Positions 26,836 through 38,778 of a DNA stretch of 64,000 nt are shown one piece after another (positions within the stretch are counted from its first letter, which is position 1; each line of letters starts with the position of its first letter). The notes below the pieces were generated by a model that did not search any database, was not told where the DNA came from, and was given only the letters and a program-made list of their open reading frames with translations. Location of the stretch: positions 164,953 through 228,952 of the forward strand of contig QYAI01000066.1 of NCBI GenBank assembly GCA_003988855.1. The letters run 5' to 3'. Source of the stretch: Arachnopeziza araneosa. Its lineage: Eukaryota; Ascomycota; Leotiomycetes; Helotiales; Arachnopezizaceae. Both the position numbers and the translations under genes were made by a program.

Positions 26836-27830
26836 GATGTTGGGTCATCAATGCGGAGAAGCAGAGCATCATAGGGCAACGCGGAAGGGGAATGATTATT
26901 GAATAACTACTTGGTAAATTGGTGGCAGTACGTAAATTTGGTCTGATCGGATCCGAGGATCCCGGAGATGTCTGCGGAGCCGCGATTTGACCAAGATTCC
27001 TTCTTGTTGATATGAAACAAGATGAGCACCTTCGCTTCCGTATCTGGGCTGGTTTGATGTGATGCTTTCTCGGATGACATAAATCACAGAACGGCCTGTA
27101 AATTCTTGATATTTGGTTGGGGCTGTCGCATACGGAGGCTGCCGCCGAAGGTAATCAGAATTCAGCGTGTCTCAGGCCGTCTGCCTGCTAAACACACTGT
27201 CGTTGACCCTATTTTTAAGCATTTGGCGCTATATTACCCCGTAAATTCGGATTGTAGCGAGAGTCAGCGGCGCCGTAGCGTCGATTAGAGCTGTAAAGTT
27301 ATGCCATAAGAACAGTAATTCCGTTGCGAGAACAGGGCATGTCACCTAACCATCGTTTACCATATATCAGGCAGATGCAGCGCACATATAGAAGCAGCAG
27401 GCTTTTCCACGCCTCTTGTGGTGCACACCGTCTCTGTGCAACAAAAACAAAATTAGAAAGCCGATAGTGCAGGTCACATTGCCCTCACGGCAACTGCTTT
27501 CTTTATCGCTCCTCATCTACCAGCTGTCCTCAATAACAGCCTCATGTTTCTGCAACGCCCTCGCCTCCATCAACTGTGCAAGCCAGAACTGCACCGGGAA
27601 GAACTCTGCGCGATTGAGGATTGAGCACACCAGATCGTTGAAGCCTTAAACAAGCCTTCTGGAGGATGGTCAGTTTTCAGCAAGCTCCAAAATGTTGTTA
27701 GCTTAGCGTCTGGTTGAGCCGCACTTGTTGGAGTTCTAATCACAGTCTGGATATGGATACATCGAAGCGTAAGTCTTGTGATAAAACTTATCAATGTGCT
27801 GAAATCTGAAAGAAATGGGTGAAGACATGC
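26836..27830. other. Spacer upstream of the carboxylesterase
   Basis: Promoter side of the esterase gene, then about 900 bp with only short ORFs. Nothing recognised. Confidence 0.45.
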
Positions 27831-28448
27831 CTAGCGGGGACTCGCCAGATCTCCCTCCACCCTCTGGAGCCTTGAACAGAAACAGACATTGAAGCCTTGA
27901 AATGTAATCTGTTTTTCGAGTTTCTGTAAAATAAAGTACTCTGTGTATAAGTTTCGAGTCGTTTTAAGATACTCCGATAACTCAGTGCAATATTGATTTG
28001 CTAGAGTAGTACATAAACATAACCATGAAGCGTAAGGTAGATTCATCTCAATCATTCCGTCTTTAAATTTGAAGTCTGCCAAACTTGACACTTCCTGGTG
28101 CAAGATCTCGAAAATGACTCTTTTCCCTTTGACTTCACCAATCCAAGAATAATCCAGATACTGCATAGAATATTGATACTGGCCTAACAGCTTAATACCT
28201 TCGAGTAGCTGGCTATTCGGGCATTGCCGACGCTTCCTAAGATCGCACCGTATGCCACTATGAAGCTCTCTCACCGTTGCACAAGCTGTAAATAGGAGCA
28301 GTACATAATTATAGTTTGGCTTGTCTTTGATCTTTTGAAACAGCAAAATACTCCCGGAAATGTTGAAAGGCTTCCTGAATGTTGATGTACGAAGAATGGC
28401 GTATTTTGAAATGACAGCAGCGAGTGTCGTTAACTCATTGCGATAGCA
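27831..28448 (-). pseudogene. Open coding fragment without a start codon, unrecognised
   Basis: A 206-codon open frame from an upstream TGA to a stop at 27831, with normal protein-like composition (RNELTTLAAVISKYAILR, then RKRRQCPNSQLLEGIKLLGQ, then LADFKFKDGMIEMNLPYASW). The first in-frame ATG is more than halfway in, so this is either a 3' exon whose 5' exons I could not find or a decayed gene. I do not recognise the family and assign no function. Confidence 0.4.
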
Positions 28449-28862
28449 TCATGCCTTTCTCGTCAGGTAAACCAATATCTAATCCTTTTCTTGGTATAAA
28501 ATCTGGAATGATTGATTGTGGATGAAGGTATACGTCAAAGGCGTCGTGCATGCACATTTTATAAGTCAAGAACTCCTAAAAAGGATATCCGGTCAAGTGA
28601 GGCGGCGTGGCACAGCCACACTCGACCCCACCACAGACCGACTTCCCGATTTAGCAGGCGGAGTAAGCGCTGCCGCCTTGATCACCGGCTTTCCTTTTCA
28701 TCTACACCCTCACAACCCTCTGGCTCACAGCCATCCTCTCACAACCATATAAGGCACCGAGTCCTTCCTCAACCATTTTGAATCCTCTCCAAATTGTCCC
28801 TTCTCTTCAGATGAACTAGAAACCGAAAAAACACGCTCTTGAATTTTATTTCACAGTGTCTC

Positions 28863-31800
28863 ATGGCTTCCACGTCTCCCTTCACATCTCCCATCCATCA
28901 CATCAATGGGAGGGAAGAAGCCATGGAAGAACAACAACTTAGCTTTAGCCTTGCCATCTTATCAGGCTTTCTAAGGAATGGTACGTAGTTTGCATTTCAT
29001 TCCCAGATATGAAGTTCTGTATTCTGTCGCAATCATAAAACCAGGATAGAGGAAGTATAGGAGAGAAGCAATGTAAGATAAATGAGAAAAGATTTCGAGC
29101 TGACGTATCTGAATAGATATTAATGAGGCTTCGTCGAATTTTGAGAGGTGTGCGCACCTACGAAAAAGGATCTCTGTGCTTGAAGAGGCATTGTTGGAAG
29201 TAGGTACGTGGCCATCACACTCGTCTAAGGTTTCCTAATCTTTCAACTCGTTGTTTTATACGTGACAAATATATTGATGATTGTTTGGTGGATAGGAAAG
29301 TTAGAACCAGCCCTCCGCTGTCTCCAAAGCATCTCCAATGCTTCTCCCATCCTATCTCGGAGTAGCCTCTTTCCTACTGCAACAAGCACAACCATCAACG
29401 CCAGTAATAATCTAATATCAACCTCTCCAACACATTCTCTTCAAGAATATGAGCCCGACGAAGAATCCTTCCTTTCCTCGCCACCTGCAAAACGCCGCCG
29501 CATAGCCATTTCCAAGGTTACACCACCCGTACCCACTCCTTGCCTCCGCTGCAAGATTCTCAAAAAGCGTTGCGACACCCTTCTCCCATCATGTGGTCAA
29601 TGCCCGACTGATACACGAACCACTTTTACCGTTGATGAATTCTGGAAAGTGTTGTCCTGTATCCGCTCTTCCCTGACCTCGTTATCAACCATCTTCTGTC
29701 CTCCTTTCAGCCGCTCGACTGCCCGTAACCTGCTTCATCCAGAGCGGTGTGGTATTGGATCGATCAATTTTACTTTGAACCAATCACGCGTTTCTCCTCA
29801 GAAGAAGAGACGGATTGAGTATCTCCTGCAATGTAATGAGGACTTTAGGCGCTTGAGTGATTTCGCCTGGGAAGACAGAAGTGAGCGGAAGGCACTTAGC
29901 ATCGGTGCTGCGACAGTGAATGTGCCAACAACAGAACAAGCTGGCATTGGGATCCCAACGGAAGACCATGAAGCAGTTTGGGCGGTGCTACAGTGTGTCA
30001 TGATGGAAAATTGCTATCTTGAGAAGACTGCATATAACTTTTTCACTATGATGCAGTTGGGAAATGAATACTCAGCTCAAGAACCAGTCTGTCACACCTT
30101 CTTAATTTTCTTAGAGGCTATATTAATAAACCTTAGGTAGCGTGGAATCTTTACCTCCAAGCAAGAAAATTACTTCGGCAATCAGTGGAATTGTACTTGC
30201 TAGAGCGATTATGTTCTCAGATCGCCTCTGGGAATTTTATTGGACCTCTGCCATTTGATAGCAGGAGCACAACACCAAATACACTCGTATTAGTTGATTT
30301 GCTGAGCGACATGGAAAAGTTCTTAGCAAGCTTTGAGAATATATGTTCATTACGAGGGAAACTTGCTGGTCACCTTCAGCTTGGATGTTTTTATGCCCTG
30401 CTAGTTTTTGGAATTGCCAAGTCAATTCTCATTGATGCTTATTCTACCAGGCTCACATACGAAGAACCAAATCCGTGGACAGAAAATGATGCCATCCGGA
30501 TAAGTAGTGCATATAAGGTGCTTGTCAGTGTCTTCTGTTGGGCATCAAAAACAGATATGGTGCTTCAGGAAGTCGTGACTGACGGCTCTTATTGGTCAGA
30601 AGCCTTGATCTCTACGCGTGAGATGGTACAGAGTGATCTCTGGGAAGAGCGAGAGCTCAAGGGAACTAAGGACTTTCTCTTGACACTTGGATCATGCACA
30701 TTCTCTAGTGGCAGTTACAATGGCTTTTTTGTGCAGAAGTTTGGACGAGAAAGATTAGAGGCTTTTGTACCGAAACTACAAGCCGAAAATGCGAAATCTC
30801 GAGCTCCTTCGTTTATGATGAACACATTCAGCCTCGGTATATCAATGGAGCAATCACCTACTCCTTCCGAAAGCACTGCCCAGGAAAGTCCAAAGCTTGT
30901 TTTCGTAGGACAAGACGACAATCCTAAGCGACTATGTCGGCGAAAAGGCGCTCTGAATGCTGCAACTCTAGAGAATGCAAGAGAGGTCAGAAAGATTGGA
31001 GCATGCTGGAATTGTTGGGCAATGAAAGTAACAGTGAGTGAGGCACTGCGCCAAAGTGAAGTCATTCTGTTCTGATATGAAATAGTGCTCGGAGGGAGAT
31101 GAATGCAATCGGTGCGAACATAAACTTGGGAGCAAATCGTATAAACTCTGTAATAGAGGTTCTTTGAACAAGTTTACAGAAGTGTTTTTTCCGGGTAGGA
31201 GGCCTAATACTTCATCAGAGTCATGACTAAAGCAGGCAGACTTCCTATCATCACCATTTTCCCTAGAAGAGACGCGAAACTACATCGCCAACAACACAAG
31301 TGGATTCTCCGACTCAAATCTGGACATTGAAATTGTATGGGGTCAAGTTCCGATGAAATTACAAGCTCGTATCTTTACACCAGCTGCGAATGGGGCCATC
31401 CAATCCATATATCAGAATAGAGCTGGAGAGCCTCTTGGCGTTGGATCCCTTCCTGTTGGCTTGATTCAAGATGACGTTAAGTTCAGGGATCTAGAAAGAA
31501 AGTGTCTAGAACAAGGCAGATCCATCATAGGAGCACCTTCATTTCTTGCTCAATTGCCAGAAAAAGATACTTTCCCGCTCTCAACTTCGCTTTTGAAAAT
31601 TCTTTTGAGTTACCACAAGGCAGAACACACTGTAAGTCTTGTCAAAGCTCCTGATTTTTTCAATCTAATCAATGTTAGTTACTTCTAGAAAACAGCTTTC
31701 TGTTGTACTTAGTGATCTGCTCTACAGCTCGTCCCGTTATGTTGACCGACTCTACCTCGAGCTCGATCTTAGAAAAGATAGGAACTACCGCCAGACCAAA

Positions 31801-32368
31801 TGCAGTCTATTCCTCTCGAATTCTAAACAAACAAATCAAGCATGCCATGTTCAAGATTTGCCGCCATATCCTGAATCAAGTCCTCGATGAGTTGGAAAAA
31901 GTGTTCAGAAGGCGATCAAAAGATTCATGGCCAACCCTATTCGCGACACTCACCATACTTTGTTTTTGTATCGAAGAAATCCAAGTCATGATAGCTGTTC
32001 ATGTTCATACAGCAACAATTCCTTTGGAGAGAGAGCCTCAACGCTCCTGTCAGGCTCTAGAAGAAATCCCATATGGACAGCTGAATTCAGTTTTCCATAG
32101 CCTGTACCGAACGATGAAATCTGATACCGGAGGCTTCAATCCTCTCAGTCAGGATAGTGATCCTATTCAATTTGGATTAACTGGTCCAGCCCTAACGATG
32201 ATCTACGAGATCAAGAGTCAGATTTTGAATGTTGGCGGAAAAGAGATTCTGCGGGAGAGGCAAAAATCATTAGCTTTTGGAAAAGAATTTGCGGAGAGAA
32301 ATGCCGGACATTTAGTGGCCAGCTTTTTGTCATCTTTCGTGAAGCCCAATAGGAGGTCAAAGTCGTAG
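28863..32368 (+). CDS. Fungal C6 protein with two six-cysteine zinc-cluster motifs
   Basis: Predicted 1027-aa nuclear protein. Exons: 28863-28980, 29117-29203, 29296-30086, 30137-31033, 31086-31194, 31240-31631 and 31679-32368; all junctions are in phase. The second exon (29 codons, ERCAHLRKRISVLEEALLEV) is heptad-like and could instead be skipped without changing frame. A basic KRRR patch precedes the first cysteine motif: C151, C154, C161, C168, C171, C190 (PCLRCKILKKRCD..SCGQC..FWKVLSC). A second motif spans exons 4-5: C622, C625, C632, C638, C641, C653 (GACWNCWAMKVT/CSEGDECNRC). The region between them and the C-terminus is helical. I recall this two-motif layout from uncharacterised fungal C6 proteins. 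DNA binding is likely, targets unknown. Confidence 0.8.
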
Positions 32369-32547
32369 CAGGTGACCTCTGGAGAGAAAGGAGAGGGAAA
32401 AGACTTCAAAAGCCTCAACATTTTAAGTCATCTAGAAGTTCATGTAAATTCACAATTTTGATGTAGCTAATAATTTTCAAGTAATTCACAAAACCAACGG
32501 TAAGAAGAACGCCAATCCAATGAACTTTCCCAACTATAATCTTACAC

Positions 32548-33411
32548 CTAGGTCGACTCGTACACAGCAACATACTTTATCCTCATAGAAGCCTGATAAC
32601 CACTAACCGTCTGATCCGTCGTCGGCCCAGAATAAGAACCCTCACCGCCAATCGCCACATTGAGGATGATATAGTACGGACTCTGAGCAAGAGTTTTCCA
32701 TTGGGTGGAATCCCCGACATCCGCGCCAGTGACATGATAGAAGGGAGTCCCATCACGATACACGGTGATGACTTGCTGGGTCCAATCGCCGTTCCTGCGA
32801 TCCACCTTCAAAGCCCATGTATGATACACGCCGCCTTGGTAATCGATGCCGCCCTGAAACCCCCCTCGCTGGTTCCCATTGGCATCGGTGAAATGCATCG
32901 TCGCGTAATTCTCGTTGCTGTTCTTGTCGATGACCTCGAAGATGTCCCACTCGCCACACTCGGGCCACGGGGTGTTGTTGGAGCGGTACGACTCGCCCTT
33001 GGTCCAGAAGGCGGGCCAGAGACCCTGGTACTCGGCAGGGCTGCCCGTGAAGTCAGGGACCCAGATCTCGGACTGGTAGATGGTTGCTTTGCCGGCGGCG
33101 GGCGTCCAGTACCCCGTGCTCTCCAGACGTGCGGATGTCCAGGTTGTGACCTCGCCCGCGCTCTTGATGGGGACGATGTAGAGTTGTCCGTCGCCCGAGA
33201 GATGGCCATTGCTGGCGTAGTTGGAGTAGATCTCGACTTCGTTGTTGTTGTCTTTATAATTTGAAATTGTGTTCCAGTTGGAGGAGTCGGGCGGGCCCCC
33301 TTGACCTCCGTTGAAGTCGTCGGACCATCTGACTTTGTAGCCGTCGAGCGCAGGAATGGATGCACAAGCTGTTGCTATCAACAGAGATAGACCGGCAAGT
33401 TTGGAAACCAT
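32548..33411 (-). CDS. Secreted GH16 endo-beta-1,3(4)-glucanase
   Basis: Glycoside hydrolase family 16 protein, 287 aa, single exon, acting on beta-1,3 or mixed-linkage glucans of cell walls. I start at ATG 33411-33409, which gives the signal peptide MVSKLAGLSLLIATACAS; a longer reading would begin with TTG. The catalytic motif ExDxxE is E154-W-D156-I-F-E159 (CGEWDIFEV). Other landmarks are WSDDFNG at the N-terminus, YQSEIWVPD, GLWPAFWTKG, YHTWALKVDR and the terminal YYIILNVAIGGEGSY strand. There is no GPI tail or carbohydrate-binding module, so a soluble extracellular enzyme is expected. It is convergent with the C6 gene. Confidence 0.95.
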   Translation of the reverse strand: MVSKLAGLSLLIATACASIPALDGYKVRWSDDFNGGQGGPPDSSNWNTISNYKDNNNEVEIYSNYASNGHLSGDGQLYIVPIKSAGEVTTWTSARLESTGYWTPAAGKATIYQSEIWVPDFTGSPAEYQGLWPAFWTKGESYRSNNTPWPECGEWDIFEVIDKNSNENYATMHFTDANGNQRGGFQGGIDYQGGVYHTWALKVDRRNGDWTQQVITVYRDGTPFYHVTGADVGDSTQWKTLAQSPYYIILNVAIGGEGSYSGPTTDQTVSGYQASMRIKYVAVYEST

Positions 33412-34176
33412 TGTCAGTAAAGCAGAAGATCTCAACGATTTTTTAGATGATAGTCTGCTGGGAATGTGAAGATGTGTAGAGTGTTTGATTTGAACTTGAT
33501 GCTATGAAGACAAGCAGAAGCTCTTCTTTTATACCACGACAAGTAACTTGACATCTCTCAGCCTCCCTCAGCCTCTTGAAGCATCGGCCGCCATCTCATT
33601 CTTTGCTTTTCAGGTCCGCCCAAAGTTAGTATTTCGCTCATTACGCCAAGAACAACAGGCAACCGAATATTGAATAGACGAGCAGATGCCTGAGTCTTCT
33701 TGTTGTCGAAGCGAACGTGTCAGGCATTTATGCGCGTCGTATTATTCCCTGCGACTTTCTCCTGAGAGTTCTGGGCCATATATGTGGAAAGGGCGGCATT
33801 TCAGCCCTGCAAGACTTCTTTGGGAATCTTGAACGGGCATTCCTATTCGCGAGTCAGGATAAGCTTACTGTAGCCGGCAGGATGCGGCGGTGGAGCGTTG
33901 TGACTACTTAAAACTTTACGATGCGCAATTTCTGTTTGGCTGACGGCGGATGTGTACATCCTGATCATCCAGCCGCGGCGGATATTAGGGGTACTCGGTA
34001 CTTTACGGACAGAGGATCCATTTTTGGAGAACAGGGGAAGTTCAAAAATTGCTACATTGAGAAGTTGCAACTTCCACATGAGATTGCTACTAATGGCTGT
34101 TCTAATGAACGGGCTCAGATGGTCCCACAAATGAATAAACCAGTTCTATCACAAGACAGTTCGATCTCGCCTTGTA
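33412..34176. other. Spacer between GH16 and the coiled-coil 2EXR gene
   Basis: Upstream region of the glucanase on the left. The remainder carries only short overlapping ORFs with no recognised motif. Confidence 0.45.
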
Positions 34177-35800
34177 CTACAGACTACCACCACCAATATT
34201 TTCGGAGTGAATGCATACAGGATTGCGTGACAGTGGATACCTCATCCTTAACGCCATCATCATGAGAGGCGAAACGGTAGACTCCAGTGTTGCTTTCGCG
34301 TGCTTATACCACCATATGTTATCAACGTGGTAGTCATCAAACTCCTTATCCATCTCGTCCTCATATCTTTCGTCATCGGATTCTTCGAATTCATCGTCGC
34401 TTAATTGTGTATCATCGGCACTCAATTGTGCATCAATATCCTCGGTTGTAGGCTCAGCTTGGGCCGTGTCATGGTGTTCATCCTCTTCGATACTTTCATC
34501 CTTAGTGACGGCCGTAAAGTCAAAATCGAATATGTTATCAAGGACCGGAATTCCAGTTTTGCGGAGTACGACGTCCACCTGTAGAGCATTTTTCGGGGCT
34601 ACAACCCAACTTTTCGTGGTTTTCAGCAATGCTGCTGCCTTAGCCAACACCCACTTGGCACGCCTGGAATATCTGCTATGTCTGGGTGGTTGCGCAAATT
34701 CGATCCTTTGAGATTGCTCAACGATACCGACATTACGACTAAGATAAAGTGGGTACAAAACAATCGTCAGCCGCGCTAGATCGTTAAATATTGTAAAGAA
34801 CTTCGGTGGTAGATTTGCAAATACCACAAAATCAAGCGCTAGATTTCGGATCCTCCGAAACAGACATAGATCTGCGGTCTCTTGTGGTGAGAGAAGCGAC
34901 AGTGGGTCTGATTCCATCAAAATATCCACAATCAATTTGTTCTCCCTCCAATTCTTGCTATTTTCAATGTAGAAGTAATCGAACATTGTATTGAAGTACG
35001 TTTCTCGCCTCGGTTCGCAGCCGCGGCGAGTAGAAACAGGCAGCTTCGTGTAAACCTCTTGAGCAATTTTTCGGGAGGCAGAGCATACTTGGAGAACAGT
35101 TGGAACTGACGTCTTAATGCTACTGACTTCATATGACCAATCAATACGACTTGATCCATTCTCATCATGTCTACATTTGCGCCTTGGGCTGAAAGCGTGG
35201 ACTCTAGAGTCTACTAATGTAGTAGCAAACGACCATATAGCGGATTGGATCTCGGTTGGTAACTCAGTAAAACGAGTGAAAGTGTATGCTGGTATTGCAT
35301 GTTTTCTTGTCTCATGAATTCCTTGTTGCTGCTTTCTGATTAGTCATGTAAGTCGACAACCAAAGTATTCAGCGTACCCTAAGACATAGCACGTGTGATG
35401 CAAAGCTCCGTTCATATAGTTTCGTCTCCCCCCTTATAAAAGAGCTTTGCGCCTCTTTCATTTGATCCTCAAAATCAATCTTTAGCAAACGTATTTTCTC
35501 TTCAAATTCAGCTCTCTTCAAAGCTGAACTCTGCTTGAAAGCTTCCATGCGGGCTAAGATTAAAGGGTCTTGTGTCCGAAAGAAGCATATATCCTGCTCC
35601 ATCTCATAAGCTTCCATCTTGGTTAATTCGCTTGTAAAGACACGCGTTCCTGTTTCTCTTTCCTTTGACAGCTGAATCGCTAGAAAATCTGCCATGGTGG
35701 CGGAGCCTAACTTTTCACGATCAACCATCCAGTCAGTCATATTCTCGGCTATACAGGAGGCCATCTGTTCCGTCGATCCATCCGTAAGCTCTTCTTCCAT
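34177..35800 (-). CDS. 2EXR-domain protein with N-terminal coiled coil
   Basis: Predicted 524 aa, exons 35378-35800 and 34177-35328; the 49-nt intron (GTACGC..GCAG) joins SHVLCLR to QQGIHETRK in frame. Residues about 1-140 are charged and helical, with a coiled-coil-like block (ALKRAEFEEKIRLLKIDFED). From about residue 156 comes a 2EXR domain: YTFTRFTELPTEIQSAIWSF, then VPTVLQVCSASRKIAQEVY, then YFNTMFDYFYI. The C-terminal third is very acidic (DDEFEESDDERYEDEMDKEF). 2EXR proteins are fungal proteins of unknown function. The N-terminal coiled coil is not a standard part of the family as I know it. No ATG opens the 2EXR exon itself, which supports the fusion. Confidence 0.75.
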
Positions 35801-36974
35801 TCTGTAGGAACGTGCGATATCAAAGTGGTAGTTGGTGATTTTTAGGTCGCGGACGAAGTTGTATGTAAACTCGGGTAAAGAATTTACTTACAGCTCGCAC
35901 TAAGGGCTCATTTGCGCAAGTGTCACGTGCAGAAATTTGCACTTGTGCTCACTTCCAAGTTTGAATCTACTTGTTGCACCCGACTCGCGAAGGAGTTGAT
36001 AATAAATATTTTCCCACCATTGAACAGGTTCTCAACAGTTCCTACATTATCTTCGGTATGGGAATAGGACTAGGTATCCTATGAAGAATCAAGGCTCAAG
36101 AGAAGATAAAGTTTTGCAATGTCTCATGGAAGATTGAATATGATAGTGCAAATAACTATTTATAAACGACTTTAAACTTGTAGCAAACTAGCTTATCCCT
36201 CTTTGCGTCATGCTCATGCTCGTGCTTTAAGCTGCAGGCTGATATGGAGCCCACGGATAGGTTCCCCTCGCTAATATCCCTTCCATGTCCTACACCCAGC
36301 GGCACAAAATGATAATTTGGTGGCACTTGATGGCTTCGGAAGGCTTCGTTAGCCAGGTAGATGAGCAGCAGTTATCACGTGTACACTCTCTGGTATTTTT
36401 TGAGAAGGTACAATAAAGCGATATTAAACTAAAATTCTTAAGAACAGAAAGTAGTAGATATATCTGAAGTAAATAATGTATTGCAATTACTAAAGTAATT
36501 AATGTTTTGTGTATAGTAGACGCACTCACGTGTTCTTATATTAAGACTAGTGGCTTGACTGCTGGCAAGCCTCACTGAATTCGATCCACAATTCTCTGCC
36601 GCTGAGTGCAGGACATGGAAGGGATACTGTTATCCCGTAAGTAAGGGGAGACTTTTAAGCTTCGCATAGATAGCATACGGCAAACGGAGCTAAGATGATA
36701 ATTCCATCGAGCGCCATACGGAGGTACCGATGATGTCTTAAGCCCGGACACAAAGCTTGACCTGGAGGAGCGCTCTTCGGTTGACCAAACCACACCAAAA
36801 CATCAACAAATCTTCCTAGTGCTTTGAAACTAGCATAAAGCTTCCGATTCACAAGTGGCCGTTACTAGCGTCCCACACCGCAAACTTCTTATTCGATCAA
36901 TCAGAGAATCTTTAACACAACTCCAACCCAGCATGATTCATGGCGCTGATACCGGCCGGATCCTCGCTGTCTTC
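35801..36974. other. AT-rich spacer
   Basis: Promoter side of the coiled-coil 2EXR gene followed by AT-rich DNA. No gene, repeat boundary or RNA feature recognised. Confidence 0.45.
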
Positions 36975-37792
36975 ACCGAATCTAGAATGATGGCTCAACC
37001 ACGATCACGTCCCTATGCTAATTTCCAAGCGGGCCGAAGCGCCACATCTCAGAGGCATACGCCACCAACGACACCGGTGTTCAAAGAACGACCCGAGCTT
37101 TCCCACCAAACACAAACCTGTCCAATGAAGCAAGCAAGCACCTCGCAAGGTTTCAGAGTCCTCGGACGAGTCCAAGCTCGAAAGGAACCGATATCCGACC
37201 CCCTTTCTCCAACCATAAGATGAAACGTTCCTCATCATTTTTCACAGGCGTTCTTTGACGTCGATCAATCTGATTGGTATCGAATTGATTTGGACACGAA
37301 ACGAAACGAAACGAAACGGATCGAGATATTTGACAAGCAAAGGACAAAGAAGCAGCTAGGAAGATGATGCGCTTGCGGATAGCAAGCATGAGCTCAGTGT
37401 CTGGTGTATGCTATCTTACCTCAATCCATCCAAGCTGTGAGTTCTAACCATCACTCCAGCATCCAGAAGAAGCAGACAGAAATTCCGAAAATGAAGTTAA
37501 TACTCCTACAACAACTACAATCGCAGAGTCGCTACAAAAAAATGCTGGTAACACTGCCGAATCATCGCCAACAGATGCTCAGCACACAGAAAAACCAGAA
37601 GTAGGAAAAGAAACTATCGGGTGGAACGTCCCTGCACGGTCAGAGTCCGACATGAAAGAGAAATCCGCAGCTCCTTTCACAGTTCATGAACATCGAAATT
37701 CACGTGGGTCCGGTGCGATTATTGTTGAGACAAAGATTGAAGCCCCCCCTTTACCAAAGAAGAAGTGGTATCAAAGGATACCCTGCTTCTAG
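36975..37792 (+). CDS. Possible multi-exon gene, model unresolved
   Basis: Two protein-like open stretches lie in tandem on the same strand. The first, to a TGA at 37223, contains RSATSQRHTPPTTPVFKER and FRVLGRVQARKEP. The second runs from a likely acceptor at 37458-37459 to TAG at 37790-37792. It has 110 sense codons without any early ATG (EADRNSENEVNTPTTTTIAE, then GKETIGWNVPARSESDMKEK, ending PPLPKKKWYQRIPCF). The second looks like a true 3' exon; I could not find a donor joining the two in frame, so an intermediate exon may exist. A (AAACG)n run at 37296-37319 lies between them. No family recognised. Confidence 0.35.
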
Positions 37793-38778
37793 CAGGAAGC
37801 TATCAGAAGCTTTAGGATAACTTGACGACTTTGGGCTTCAGGCTCCGCCATGGCGAATGGAATAGTTGAATTGACCCCCGGCTTGTGATTGATCGGAGTT
37901 TGGCCTTGTCGGGCAAGGTCCAAAGGATCGGATTTGATGATATGATATACTTCTGATGAATTGCGGTAATATATCACCGAAATGGCGATGCTCAGGGTAG
38001 CAGCTCTAGCGACCAAATACTTGAGGCAGTCTCAAAATGGAAAATTGTATCAAATCAGAGTCCGAGTACCCATACTTGAGCCATCTCTGCTTTGAAAGTA
38101 GGGTATGATTGAGCTAAACATTCAACTTCCGATGCCATGACGCACTGCTTGCTCGGGTACCATCTTCTGTGCGTGCGGCCTGCGAACGCCTGGCTATTTG
38201 GTCGAACAGGACCCCTCTGCGCAACGTCTGGGGTCCGACGAGGCTAAACTTTCAGCTATGAAAACGGATATAGTTAGTGATGCAGCGAAAAAGAGGCTCC
38301 AAACTATTTCTAGCATTGAGAATAGGTACCTACCCAGTGTCCTGAAGCTGACGCTAGTGCCCGTTGACAAATGGAGAGATGTGGGGAGAGATGGGAAGTT
38401 AGGAATATGAAATATGAGCACTCACACGACTCCATATCGGAACAATTCAAGTCAAGAAACATGGTTTCCTCGGGTTCATGGTCAGTGCATGGTCAGTTCC
38501 TGCACTGTTGACGGTCAAGAATTCCCGTCAACTCTAGGTACATAAAGTTATGTCTGGCCCGATTGGGAATCCCACCCTTCCTAGCGGCCGCAACGTCCCA
38601 GCAGGCCAAGGGAATTAAACTTTCTAGCGTGAAATCCAGAAAGAGAAAGTCACGTTTTATTCTGGTCGCGTTCTTGCCCCGCACCGCGTCTCCACAGACA
38701 TCACAACCTGCTCCCTTTGATTAAATCTTTCCTACAATACTTCCACAAAGCAAATCTCACGCGAACACCCAAGACAGG
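37793..38778. other. Spacer with short ORFs
   Basis: The best candidate, 38198-38410 (70 codons), has no recognisable domain and I leave it uncalled. The right end is the promoter of the next gene. Confidence 0.45.

Noticed and set aside
32701..33365. Long ORFs on both strands over the GH16 gene
   Set aside because: Shadow frames of the GC-rich glucanase coding sequence.
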